A stretch of DNA of 28,818 nt, from positions 1 through 28,818 of the forward strand of contig URPS01000027.1 of NCBI GenBank assembly GCA_900549855.1, in the 5' to 3' direction. Of the stretch, positions 1 to 7,793 are shown piece after piece. The notes below the pieces were generated by a model. It saw nothing but the letters and a program-made list of their open reading frames with translations. It searched no databases and was not told the DNA's origin. The position numbers were made by a program, and so were the translations under genes. Position 1 is the first letter of the stretch. Each line of letters starts with the position of its first letter. The stretch comes from an uncultured bacterium (GTDB lineage: Bacteria; Cyanobacteriota; Vampirovibrionia; Gastranaerophilales; Gastranaerophilaceae).

Positions 1-1117
1 GTGTATATAGTCCCGTGAAGTCTTTAATTGGAGCAAATTCCTCTTCTCGACTTACTCTTAGTAGAAACATATCATCAAAATATTTAAAACCATCAAATAT
101 AAAATTTTCAAATTTGAATGTATTTGGTTCTGTTGGAACAATTTTTACTCCCTCATCATTTATAATTGGGTTTTTCTTATATGCCCTATGATATGGAAGT
201 TCTTTACTTGAAACTTTTTTTATAGCATCTAAACTCATTATATGTGATAACATATTAGCTTCTCTGTAAAGATATTGCCCATTTTCATTTTTTCTTACTG
301 ACATTTTTAAATCTATTTCATCATCTAAGCTGCATCCAATAAATAAAATGTTTTGTGTTTTATAATCATTTCGTAGCTTATTAAGTAATGGTGCATTTTT
401 ATCTAAGCTTAATGTATATTCTTTAGATGTAAAAATCTTTCCGCTGCCTTTATAAGTAATAATATCTCCGATATCTCCATGTAATTTAATAACACATTTT
501 TCATCTGAAAATATTTCATCATTAAATTCTTGATTCGGTAAAATAATTTTTTTGAATGAACTTGAATTTTCAATCGCATCATCAATATTTAAGGTATAAA
601 TATAAGGCCAATCAATGCTAAAAAATGATGAACGTACATCTTCTTGCGGCATAATCACTTTATAAAAATTAGATTTTAGATAATTGCGTCGAACTTCAGG
701 GGAAATATTTTCATCATCCTCATAATAATCGCATAGTCTTGAAAAATTAGCTGATACAATTTCCTCTTTTTCCTGTTCTGTAAAATCTTCTGCTATTAAT
801 TTTTTTATCATATGTTGCTTGTATTCATACCCATTCGGTACAATGCCATCAAAAGAATTTAAACCACATGTAAATCCAGAACCAACAATGGGAACTAAAC
901 TGTTGTTTTTAAAAAAAGAAATTAAATTTTGATAATTATTCTTGTTACAGGCTTGTTTAATTCTTGCTGCAACATTATTCTTTACAAAATCGAATAAAAA
1001 ATCGTCTTGTTTCACCAGTTTTGCGAAAAGTGTCGTATCAGAATTGTCGACCAATGATTTTGCAACAATCTCATACTCAGCAGGATTTTTGCCTGTGAGT
1101 TTTTTTATTAAATCCAT
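1..1117 (-). CDS. SIR2-family protein, probable NAD-consuming defence enzyme (3' end outside window)
   Basis: An open frame of 372 codons without a stop runs off the left edge, so only the N-terminal part is seen. ATG at 1117 is preceded by AAGGA about 8 nt upstream. SIR2 (Rossmann NAD-binding) hallmarks appear in order: LVPIVGSGF at residues 74-82, TLNIDD at 175-180 (the Asn of the usual TTNYD motif, N177), KLHGD at 211-215 (catalytic-type His213), a FTSKEY segment at 229-234, and ILFIGCSLDDEID at 257-269. This matches the SIR2_2-type domain of anti-phage NADases (ThsA, DSR, Sir2-HerA, Avs5 and SIR2-pAgo partners). Both key residues are present, so the domain looks intact. About 70 mostly helical residues precede it. 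The C-terminal partner domain, which would decide the system, lies outside. Defence function is inferred from the family; no phage-related neighbour is visible. Confidence 0.85.
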   Translation of the reverse strand, partial: MDLIKKLTGKNPAEYEIVAKSLVDNSDTTLFAKLVKQDDFLFDFVKNNVAARIKQACNKNNYQNLISFFKNNSLVPIVGSGFTCGLNSFDGIVPNGYEYKQHMIKKLIAEDFTEQEKEEIVSANFSRLCDYYEDDENISPEVRRNYLKSNFYKVIMPQEDVRSSFFSIDWPYIYTLNIDDAIENSSSFKKIILPNQEFNDEIFSDEKCVIKLHGDIGDIITYKGSGKIFTSKEYTLSLDKNAPLLNKLRNDYKTQNILFIGCSLDDEIDLKMSVRKNENGQYLYREANMLSHIMSLDAIKKVSSKELPYHRAYKKNPIINDEGVKIVPTEPNTFKFENFIFDGFKYFDDMFLLRVSREEEFAPIKDFTGLYT

Positions 1118-1175
1118 AATTTTATCCTTGAATAATGATTAGATGTATAAGAGTAATTTTGAAGTGGTCTTGAAC

Positions 1176-1210
1176 AAAAAGCGAAACCGACAAGCGCAAG
1201 TTTCGTTTTT
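1176..1210 (-). terminator. Rho-independent terminator after the DprA-like gene
   Basis: Inverted arms 1176-1187 and 1200-1210 (AAAAAGCGAAAC against GTTTCGTTTTT, one bulged base) enclose a 12-nt loop. Read on the minus strand the second arm ends in a T-run. It lies just past the stop of the DprA-like gene and separates that gene from the downstream SIR2 gene, which therefore probably has its own promoter in 1118-1175. Confidence 0.6.
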
Positions 1211-1226
1211 ATTCGTCCATTTACCC

Positions 1227-1802
1227 CTAATCTAAATAGAATACTGTAACTACTTTGTGACCTTCTTCTGCATATTCAACTGCTCTATGAAGAGTTTTGC
1301 TGGTATGAGAAAGGAAGCAGATTAACTGATTACAATCGTCAATAATTTCTCTGTTGCATACTCTAGAAGCATCTGCCAATGTCATCATTGCTCTATCTGA
1401 ATGTTCAACAATATTAGGAACACCTATAAGTTGATCTTGAACGTCAGAAGGTTGTTGACCAATAGTTTGAGGCAAAATAACCTTTAATTTATCGGGATTA
1501 GACTTCATTGCACCACGAATTGCAGCTGCGTTTGTACCACAAGAACCACCAGATGTAATAATAGTATTGCCTTGTCTAACAAGAGCTGTTGTCAATGTTT
1601 CAATCATTTGTTGATGCGTAATAGCAAGATTTCTTGAACCGATTATTGCAATTCTTTTGGCGGGCTGTTTTATAGTTGCTAATTCCATTGCTAACTCATC
1701 TACTGTATCAGGAGAGTGATCCGCTGTATCCATATCTCCCATTGGAACCATAATGGAAGGTTGTTTCTTGTCATCGTCAATTGAATTGAAAATATCGCTC
1801 AT
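1227..1802 (-). CDS. DprA-like Rossmann-fold protein of the cyanobacterial short type
   Basis: 191 aa. The start is ATG at 1802 because AAAGGTGG lies directly upstream; an in-frame ATG 22 codons earlier lacks this and adds an unconserved tail. The core resembles the SMF/DprA Rossmann fold: RIAIIGSRNLAITHQQMIE, then TIITSGGSCGTNAAAIRGAM, then a C-terminal strand ending VVTVFYLD. True DprA is about 300-400 aa with SAM and winged-helix domains, which are missing here. From memory, Cyanobacteria carry a similar 180-200 aa protein annotated 'DNA recombination-mediator protein A'. Its role is not established; nucleotide or ssDNA binding is an inference. The first 35 residues are acidic and low in complexity. 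It is divergent from pcrA with about 90 bp between. Confidence 0.75.
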   Translation of the reverse strand: MSDIFNSIDDDKKQPSIMVPMGDMDTADHSPDTVDELAMELATIKQPAKRIAIIGSRNLAITHQQMIETLTTALVRQGNTIITSGGSCGTNAAAIRGAMKSNPDKLKVILPQTIGQQPSDVQDQLIGVPNIVEHSDRAMMTLADASRVCNREIIDDCNQLICFLSHTSKTLHRAVEYAEEGHKVVTVFYLD

Positions 1803-1894
1803 TGTACCACCTTTAAAAATAATATTGTCATTTCCGTTTATTTTGTGTATGCTGATACATGATATCACAAAATTGACAGTTTGGGAATAGGGGA

Positions 1895-4492
1895 ATGGAA
1901 AATATTTTAGCTAATCTTAATAAAGAGCAGCTTGAGGCTGCCAAAACGACAGAGGGAGCGTTGCTTATACTAGCCGGAGCCGGTAGTGGAAAAACAAAAG
2001 TTTTAACTTCCAGAATTGCATATATGATTCAGAATGGTGCGATTGCAGGAAAAATTTTAGCAGTTACATTTACTAACAAAGCTGCAAAAGAGATGAAAGA
2101 AAGATTATCTGCAATTTTGGGTGAAAATATTGTAAAATATATGTGGGTAGGGACTTTTCATAGTATTTGCGGACGTATTTTAAGGCAAGATATTGAAAAT
2201 TATGCTTTTCAATCAGGGAAAAGATTAGATAAAAATTTCACAATCTATGATGAAACAGATTCTATGGCGATAATTAAGCAAGCTGTTAAAAAATTAAATA
2301 TGGATGATAAAATTTATCAGCCAAAATTAATTAAAGCCGTAATTTCTAATGCTAAAAATAAAATGCAAGATGCGTATACTTTTGCAACTTTTGCAAGAGA
2401 TTTTAAATCCCAAAATATTGCTAAAGTGTTTGAATTTTATGAAAATGCGCTTAATAACAACAACGCTATTGACTTTGATGACATGCTGATGCTTTGCGTA
2501 AAATTGTTAGAACAAAATCCGGAAGTTAGAAAAAAATACTACGATAAATTTCAACACATTTTAGTCGATGAGTACCAAGATACGAACCAAGCGCAGTACC
2601 AACTTGTAAAAGCACTTTATACAAACTTACTGCCGGATATTCCTGATAGCCGCTCTCTATGCGTAGTTGGCGATGTCGATCAATCTATTTACAGTTGGCG
2701 TGGTGCGGATTTTAGAATTATCATGAATTTCCAAAACGATTTTCCGAAAGCAAAATTGGTTAAATTGGAACAAAACTATCGTTCTACAGCAAATATTCTT
2801 AATGCTGCAAACGCTATAATTGAAAATAACGAAGAGCGTGTTGACAAAGTTCTGTATTCTCAAAAAGGTGATGGTGAGAAAATTTCTTTATATGAAGCTC
2901 AAGATGAAGCCGATGAGGCAAACTATATTGTTAAACGAATTGAGGATACATCAGATAATTATAATCAATTTTCTATTTTATATAGAACAAATGCTCAATC
3001 TCGTGCATTAGAAGAAGCTCTTATAGCTGCGGGAATTCCATATAGAATTTATGGCGGTCTAAAGTTTTATGACAGAAAAGAAATTAAGGATGCGATTGCT
3101 TATCTTAAATTAATTTATAATAATGACGATTCACAGTCTTTGCGAAGAATAATCAATGTTCCAAAGCGTGCCATCGGTGAAACCACATTAAAACACTTAC
3201 AAGAATACGCAGATAGTAGAGATATCAGTCTTTTTGGCGCAATAAGAGAAGTTGATGATATTGAAGCAATTAAATCCGGAACTGCTACAAAGCTTAAAGA
3301 TTTTGCGATGCTTATGGATAAATTAAAAGAAGCGCAGTCAAGGTATTCATTGCCTGAATTTTTGAGTTTAATTTTGGAAAAGAGCGGATACTTGATGGAA
3401 CTTCAAGCAACAGGAGCAGATGAAGACCAAACAAGAATAGAAAACTTACAGGAGCTTGTTAACGTAGCAAACGAATTTGAGCCGGAAGAACTCGACAACG
3501 CTTTAGGTGAATTCTTATCACAAGTATCTCTTGTTTCTGACATTGATAGCATGGATGAAATTGCGAATAATGTAACACTTATGACTCTACATGCTTCAAA
3601 AGGTTTGGAATTTCCTATTGTATTCTTGGCAGGTTGTGATGAAGGTATTTTCCCATCAGCAAGATGTTCAAACAGCCTTTCTGATTTAGAAGAAGAAAGA
3701 CGTTTGATGTATGTAGGTGTAACTAGAGCTGAAACAAAATTGTATTTAACAACAGCAAAACGCCGTCAGATGTGGGGCGAATATAAATATTACACTCCTA
3801 GCCGATTCTTAGAAGAAATTCCTGCAAAATTGATTGATGAAGAAGAATCAGCATTCTCAGAATATTCAGAACCAAGAAGTACGTTTAATAGCGCTGTTAA
3901 ATCCGTTCGCCAAGGGGGTAAATTTAACGGGGGCAAAATTAGTGGGGGAAGCTCTAACGGAGGAGGCTACTCAAATGGAAGTTCAGGTAAATCATCTTCT
4001 GTCCGTTCAAATTCTGACGGTTACGTAAAACCTGTTAGTGGATTTGGCGCTAATTTTTCTGCCCCAAAAAGTTCTTCTTCAAATTCAACAGGATTTGGTT
4101 CAAATTTTGTGGCACCAAATGTCAAAAAGACTACAAATGTAGTGAAGCGCACTCCAAGTCGAGTTATTATTAACAAAAGCCCTTTGAATAAAGAAAAAGA
4201 AGAAGAAAAAATTAAAGCTTTCTTTGAAGATAATGTTATGAAACGTAAGCTTGAAGAAAAGAAAAGACAGGATGCGGAACTTGAAAAACAACAACTAGCA
4301 GAAGAACAAGCTAAGAATACTGCAACACAATATTTCTTTAACGTTGGAGAAAGAGTTTTTCATGACAAATTAGGAATAGGGCATATTACCGATGTTATTC
4401 AAATTGGTGACAGCACTATGTACACGATTGATTTTGGCAAAATCGGTAAAAAGGCGATGGATGCAGCATATGCTCATTTGAAGAAGTTTTAA
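1895..4492 (+). CDS. pcrA: ATP-dependent DNA helicase PcrA/UvrD
   Basis: Superfamily 1A 3'-5' helicase for nucleotide-excision and mismatch repair, RecA removal and replication-transcription conflicts. 865 aa; ATG follows AGGGG. Motifs seen: Q motif LNKEQLEAA (8-16), Walker A AGAGSGKT (27-34), TFTNKAAKEM (Ia), VDEYQD (II, about 223), GDVDQSIYSWRGAD (III), QNYRST (IV), TLHASKGLEFP (V) and YVGVTRAETKL (VI). After the motor comes an unusual tail: a Gly/Ser/Asn-rich stretch (about 665-735), then a Lys/Glu-rich segment (about 765-805), then a UvrD-type C-terminal fold (VGERVFHDKLGIGHI, about 812-865) of the kind that contacts RNA polymerase in PcrA. Typical PcrA is about 720-760 aa, so the extra length is mostly linker. 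Confidence 0.96.
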   Translation: MENILANLNKEQLEAAKTTEGALLILAGAGSGKTKVLTSRIAYMIQNGAIAGKILAVTFTNKAAKEMKERLSAILGENIVKYMWVGTFHSICGRILRQDIENYAFQSGKRLDKNFTIYDETDSMAIIKQAVKKLNMDDKIYQPKLIKAVISNAKNKMQDAYTFATFARDFKSQNIAKVFEFYENALNNNNAIDFDDMLMLCVKLLEQNPEVRKKYYDKFQHILVDEYQDTNQAQYQLVKALYTNLLPDIPDSRSLCVVGDVDQSIYSWRGADFRIIMNFQNDFPKAKLVKLEQNYRSTANILNAANAIIENNEERVDKVLYSQKGDGEKISLYEAQDEADEANYIVKRIEDTSDNYNQFSILYRTNAQSRALEEALIAAGIPYRIYGGLKFYDRKEIKDAIAYLKLIYNNDDSQSLRRIINVPKRAIGETTLKHLQEYADSRDISLFGAIREVDDIEAIKSGTATKLKDFAMLMDKLKEAQSRYSLPEFLSLILEKSGYLMELQATGADEDQTRIENLQELVNVANEFEPEELDNALGEFLSQVSLVSDIDSMDEIANNVTLMTLHASKGLEFPIVFLAGCDEGIFPSARCSNSLSDLEEERRLMYVGVTRAETKLYLTTAKRRQMWGEYKYYTPSRFLEEIPAKLIDEEESAFSEYSEPRSTFNSAVKSVRQGGKFNGGKISGGSSNGGGYSNGSSGKSSSVRSNSDGYVKPVSGFGANFSAPKSSSSNSTGFGSNFVAPNVKKTTNVVKRTPSRVIINKSPLNKEKEEEKIKAFFEDNVMKRKLEEKKRQDAELEKQQLAEEQAKNTATQYFFNVGERVFHDKLGIGHITDVIQIGDSTMYTIDFGKIGKKAMDAAYAHLKKF

Positions 4493-4531
4493 GAGCAAGT
4501 TTTATTGTGAATAAATTTAATATTTTGTTCA

Positions 4532-4540
4532 TGATATAAT
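4532..4540 (+). promoter_or_regulatory. Extended -10 promoter for the activase-kdsA-aroA run
   Basis: TGATATAAT is a perfect extended -10 (TG, one base, TATAAT at 4535-4540) 33 bp before the activase ATG. No good -35 lies at 16-18 bp, as expected for an extended -10 promoter. Confidence 0.5.
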
Positions 4541-4573
4541 AAACCTGTAAATTTAAGGGAAGAAGGTAAAAAG

Positions 4574-5578
4574 ATGAGTTTAGATGTATATTTAGGTATT
4601 GACGTTGGTTCTGTAACTACAAAATTAGCACTAGTAGATGAAAAAGGTAAATACGTTGATTCTTATATGTTGAAAACAGCCGGTAAACCTGTAGATGCAG
4701 TGCAAAACGGTTTGAAACAAATTATTTCACAAGCTTTATGTGAATATTCAGTAAAAGGTGTTGGTACAACCGGTTCTGGAAGAAATCTTGCTGGTGCTCT
4801 AGTAGGTGCAGATGTTGTGAAAAATGAAATTACTGCTCACGCAGTTGCTGCAAGTACTAATATTCCGGGGGTTCAAACTATTCTTGAAATCGGTGGACAA
4901 GATAGTAAAATCATTATCTTGAGAGATGGTATCGTAACAGATTTTGCAATGAATACCGTTTGCGCAGCAGGTACTGGAAGCTTTTTGGATCACCAAGCTC
5001 AAAGATTAAATGTTCCTATTGAAAAGTTTGGTGAAACTGCACTTAAATCAGAAAACCCTGCTCGTATTGCCGGACGTTGCGGTGTTTTTGCAGAAAGTGA
5101 CTTGATTCATAAACAACAACTCGGTTACCCTGTTGAAGATTTGCTATATGGTCTTTGCCAAGCACTTGTTAGGAATTATCTTTCAAACCTTGCTTTAGGC
5201 AAAGAACTTCTTCCTACTATTTCTTTCCAAGGTGGAGTTGCTACGAATTCCGGCATGGTAAAAGCTTTTGAAGAAGCACTTAATACAAAGATTGTTGTAC
5301 CTGAAAATCACCAAACTATGGGTGCAATCGGTGCAGCGCTTCTAGCAATGGAAAATCATCAATATACAGAAGCAGAAACAAAATTTAAAGGTTGGGAAGT
5401 TGGTAGCATGAACTTCCAATCTGTAACTTGTCAATGTACAGGATGTTCTAACAACTGTGAAGTTATTACAATTTTGGAAGGTGCGGCTCCAATCCATCAC
5501 GTAGAAAAAATAGGTGACATTAAAGGTAATATTGTTGCTCGTTGGGGTGGAACTTGCGGACGTTGGGATATTGGTTAG
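4574..5578 (+). CDS. 2-hydroxyacyl-CoA dehydratase activase (BadF/BcrA/HgdC ATPase family)
   Basis: 334 aa; ATG follows AGAAGG. ASKHA-fold ATPase: phosphate-1 loop GIDVGSVTTK (8-17), IGGQDSK (106-112), phosphate-2-like QGGVATN (219-225). The two cysteines that bridge a [4Fe-4S] cluster across the dimer in HgdC are present: C130 (TVCAAGTGSF) and C169 (GRCGVFAESD). The family injects an electron into a dehydratase or reductase at the cost of ATP. Beyond the usual ~260-aa core is a cysteine-rich tail with C286, C288, C291, C295 and C328, which could bind another cluster. Long relatives fuse this module to a DUF2229 partner; here the protein stops and no dehydratase subunit is in the window. It lies 49 bp upstream of kdsA, so co-transcription is likely but the functional link is unclear. 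Confidence 0.85.
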   Translation: MSLDVYLGIDVGSVTTKLALVDEKGKYVDSYMLKTAGKPVDAVQNGLKQIISQALCEYSVKGVGTTGSGRNLAGALVGADVVKNEITAHAVAASTNIPGVQTILEIGGQDSKIIILRDGIVTDFAMNTVCAAGTGSFLDHQAQRLNVPIEKFGETALKSENPARIAGRCGVFAESDLIHKQQLGYPVEDLLYGLCQALVRNYLSNLALGKELLPTISFQGGVATNSGMVKAFEEALNTKIVVPENHQTMGAIGAALLAMENHQYTEAETKFKGWEVGSMNFQSVTCQCTGCSNNCEVITILEGAAPIHHVEKIGDIKGNIVARWGGTCGRWDIG

Positions 5579-5627
5579 TTTTTTAACCTTAAACCGTTGT
5601 TGGATTACAGTTGTTCGGAGCAAATAA

Positions 5628-6443
5628 ATGAACGTATTAAAATTAAAAGATTTTGAAATTGGCAATAATAAATTAACAATCCTTGCCGGTCCTTGTGCTG
5701 CTGAATCTATGGATATTCTTAGAATAACGGCAGAAGGTTTAAAGAAGGCTTGTGAGAAGTTGAACATTAACTACGTTTTTAAATCTTCTTTTGACAAGGC
5801 TAATCGTTCTTCTATAACTTCATATAGAGGTCCGGGACTTGAAAAAGGCTTAGAAATGTTATCTGCAATCAAAAAAGAATTTGATTTACCGATTGTGACG
5901 GATATTCATTTACCGGAACAAGCTGCGGTTGTTGCAGAAGTTGCTGATATATTGCAAATTCCGGCATTTCTTTGTCGTCAAACAGATTTACTGGTTGCAG
6001 CTGCTAAAACAGGAAAAATTGTAAATATCAAAAAAGGACAATTTTTGGCTCCGCAACAAATGGGAACTCTTGTCAAGAAAGTAGAAGATGCCGGCAACCA
6101 TCAAATTATGCTGACTGATAGAGGCGCAACTTTTGGATATGGTAATTTGGTTGTGGATTTTAGAGCAGTTCCTATAATGAAAGAATTTGGATATCCTGTT
6201 GTATTTGATGCAACTCATAGTGTGCAAATGCCAGGGTCTAACGGTGATTCAACAGGCGGTGACAGAAGATTTGTTCCGACTTTAGCAAACGCAGCTATGG
6301 CAGCCGGAGCAGATGTATTGTTTTTTGAAGTTCATCCGGAACCTGATAAAGCATTATGTGACGGACCTAATATGTTGGCACTTTCTGATGCGGAAAAAGT
6401 ATTCAGCAAGTGTAAAGAAATTTTTGAAGTGGTAAGAAAATAG
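5628..6443 (+). CDS. kdsA: 3-deoxy-8-phosphooctulonate (KDO-8-P) synthase, metal-dependent type
   Basis: 271 aa, normal length. Condenses PEP with arabinose-5-phosphate to KDO-8-phosphate for lipid A/LPS inner core, which implies an outer membrane. Start ATG has GGAG upstream. Visible: ILAGPCAAES at the N-terminus, KSSFDKANRSS (52-62), and FDATHSVQMPG (193-203). The Cys/His/Glu/Asp metal ligands fall at C23, H197, E234 and D245; this spacing (174, 37, 11) equals that of the Aquifex aeolicus metal enzyme (C11, H185, E222, D233, from memory). E. coli-type enzymes have Asn in place of this Cys, so this is the metal-dependent class. Stop is 1 nt before the aroA ATG. Confidence 0.96.
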   Translation: MNVLKLKDFEIGNNKLTILAGPCAAESMDILRITAEGLKKACEKLNINYVFKSSFDKANRSSITSYRGPGLEKGLEMLSAIKKEFDLPIVTDIHLPEQAAVVAEVADILQIPAFLCRQTDLLVAAAKTGKIVNIKKGQFLAPQQMGTLVKKVEDAGNHQIMLTDRGATFGYGNLVVDFRAVPIMKEFGYPVVFDATHSVQMPGSNGDSTGGDRRFVPTLANAAMAAGADVLFFEVHPEPDKALCDGPNMLALSDAEKVFSKCKEIFEVVRK

Positions 6444-6444
6444 A

Positions 6445-7731
6445 ATGCTAAAGAAAATTTCCAAACTTATAAAACCGTTAAAAGGAAAAATCACTATTTC
6501 TGCAGATAAATCAATCTCACATAGAGCAGTTATGTTTTCTTCAATTGCTCAAGGAGAATGTATTGTTCGTAATTTTTCAAGTGGCGCAGATTGCCATTCT
6601 ACTCTGAATTTGTTTAAAGGTTTGGGAGTCAGCATAGAATTTCTGGATGATAAGACTTTAAAAATATCTTCTGACGGAGTTTTAAAAGTACCGAATTGTG
6701 TTTGTGATTGTGGTAATTCCGGCACAACAATGCGTTTAGTATCAGGAATACTTGCAGGACAAGATTTTAATTCTGTTTTAGTTGGAGATAAAAGCCTTTC
6801 GAAGCGTCCAATGAAACGTGTTATAGAACCATTGTCATTAATGGGAGCTAATATTGAATCTATTGATTGGCATGCTCCGTTAAAGATATTTGGTACAAAA
6901 CTTAAAGGCATTGACTATAATTCAAAGCTCGCAAGTGCTCAAGTAAAGTCTTGTATTTTATTAGCGGGGCTTAATGCAGATGGAATTACAAGTTTTACAG
7001 AACCTTATGTTTCTCGTGACCATACAGAACGATTATTTAGCTATTTAGGTGCTGATATTGAAGCAAAAAATACAACTGTAACAGTTAAGCCTTCACAATT
7101 AATAGCCAAGGATATTGATGTTGTCGGTGATATATCTTCTGCAGCATTTTTTATCGTAGCCGGTTTAATTGTAAAAGGATCTGATTTCATTATAAAAAAT
7201 GTCGGTATTAACCCGACTCGCTCAGGTATTTTGGATGTTGTAAAACGAATGGGCGGCGGAGTAGAGATTCTTAATGAACGTGTTGTTTCAGGAGAGCCTT
7301 GTGCAGATTTAAGAATACAGTATAATGATAATTTGCAAGGATGCGTAATTGAAGGTTCTGACATACCTCGTTTGATAGATGAATTACCTGTAATAGCGGT
7401 TTTAGCTTCTCAAGCAGAAGGTGAAACGTTAGTTAAAAACGCAGAAGATTTGAGAAATAAAGAGTCTGATAGAATAAAATGCTTGGTAAATGAATTATCA
7501 AAAATAGGTATTGACATAAAAGAAACGTCGGATGGATTTATTGTAGTTGGCAAAAATACTTTGGCTCAAAAACCGGTAAAATCAGAACTTGAATGCTACC
7601 ATGACCATCGTTTAGCAATGAGTTTCTTTGTTGCAGGCTTGCTTTGCGAAAACGAAATTGCAATAAATGGATTTGAATGGACAAAAATTTCATTTCCTGA
7701 GTTTGAAGAATTGTTTGCAAAATTAAAGTAA
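6445..7731 (+). CDS. aroA: 3-phosphoshikimate 1-carboxyvinyltransferase (EPSP synthase), class II-like
   Basis: 428 aa, usual length. Sixth shikimate step: shikimate-3-phosphate plus PEP to EPSP, for aromatic amino acids and folate. Conserved: ADKSISHR (20-27), GNSGTTMR (90-97), SLSKRPMKRV (117-126), DELP, and YHDHRLAMS near the C-terminus. The four short motifs used to define class II enzymes are present: GDKS (114-117), SAQVK (164-168), RDHTE (191-195) and NPTR (256-259). The position of E. coli Gly96 is still Gly (G93), while the Pro101 position is Leu. Only weak Shine-Dalgarno sequence precedes the ATG, which lies 1 nt after the kdsA stop, so translational coupling is likely. A strong hairpin 11 nt downstream ends the run. 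Confidence 0.96.
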   Translation: MLKKISKLIKPLKGKITISADKSISHRAVMFSSIAQGECIVRNFSSGADCHSTLNLFKGLGVSIEFLDDKTLKISSDGVLKVPNCVCDCGNSGTTMRLVSGILAGQDFNSVLVGDKSLSKRPMKRVIEPLSLMGANIESIDWHAPLKIFGTKLKGIDYNSKLASAQVKSCILLAGLNADGITSFTEPYVSRDHTERLFSYLGADIEAKNTTVTVKPSQLIAKDIDVVGDISSAAFFIVAGLIVKGSDFIIKNVGINPTRSGILDVVKRMGGGVEILNERVVSGEPCADLRIQYNDNLQGCVIEGSDIPRLIDELPVIAVLASQAEGETLVKNAEDLRNKESDRIKCLVNELSKIGIDIKETSDGFIVVGKNTLAQKPVKSELECYHDHRLAMSFFVAGLLCENEIAINGFEWTKISFPEFEELFAKLK

Positions 7732-7741
7732 TATTTAAAAA

Positions 7742-7771
7742 ATGGCGGTTCACATAAATGTGAACCGCCAT
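7742..7771. terminator. Bidirectional terminator between aroA and the CHASE2-GGDEF gene
   Basis: Perfect 14-nt inverted arms (7742-7755 and 7758-7771, core GGCGGTTCACA). Pyrimidine-rich CTTTCTCTCTCTT follows on plus; on minus a T-run follows (A-run 7736-7742 on plus). It sits between convergent gene ends and can serve both. Confidence 0.85.
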
Positions 7772-7793
7772 CTTTCTCTCTCTTCTCCCGAAA

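Noticed and set aside
942..1142. 66-codon plus-strand frame
   Set aside because: It is antisense to the start of the SIR2 gene, which has a ribosome site and conserved motifs.
1853..1867. TGATA-N5-TATCA palindrome between the DprA-like gene and pcrA
   Set aside because: Arms of only 5 bp in AT-rich DNA, with no matched promoter; too likely by chance.
1873..1878. Perfect TTGACA before pcrA
   Set aside because: Its -10 would fall inside the coding region, after the start codon.
5988..6227. Minus-strand frame within kdsA
   Set aside because: A shadow of a strongly conserved gene; no ribosome site or family features.
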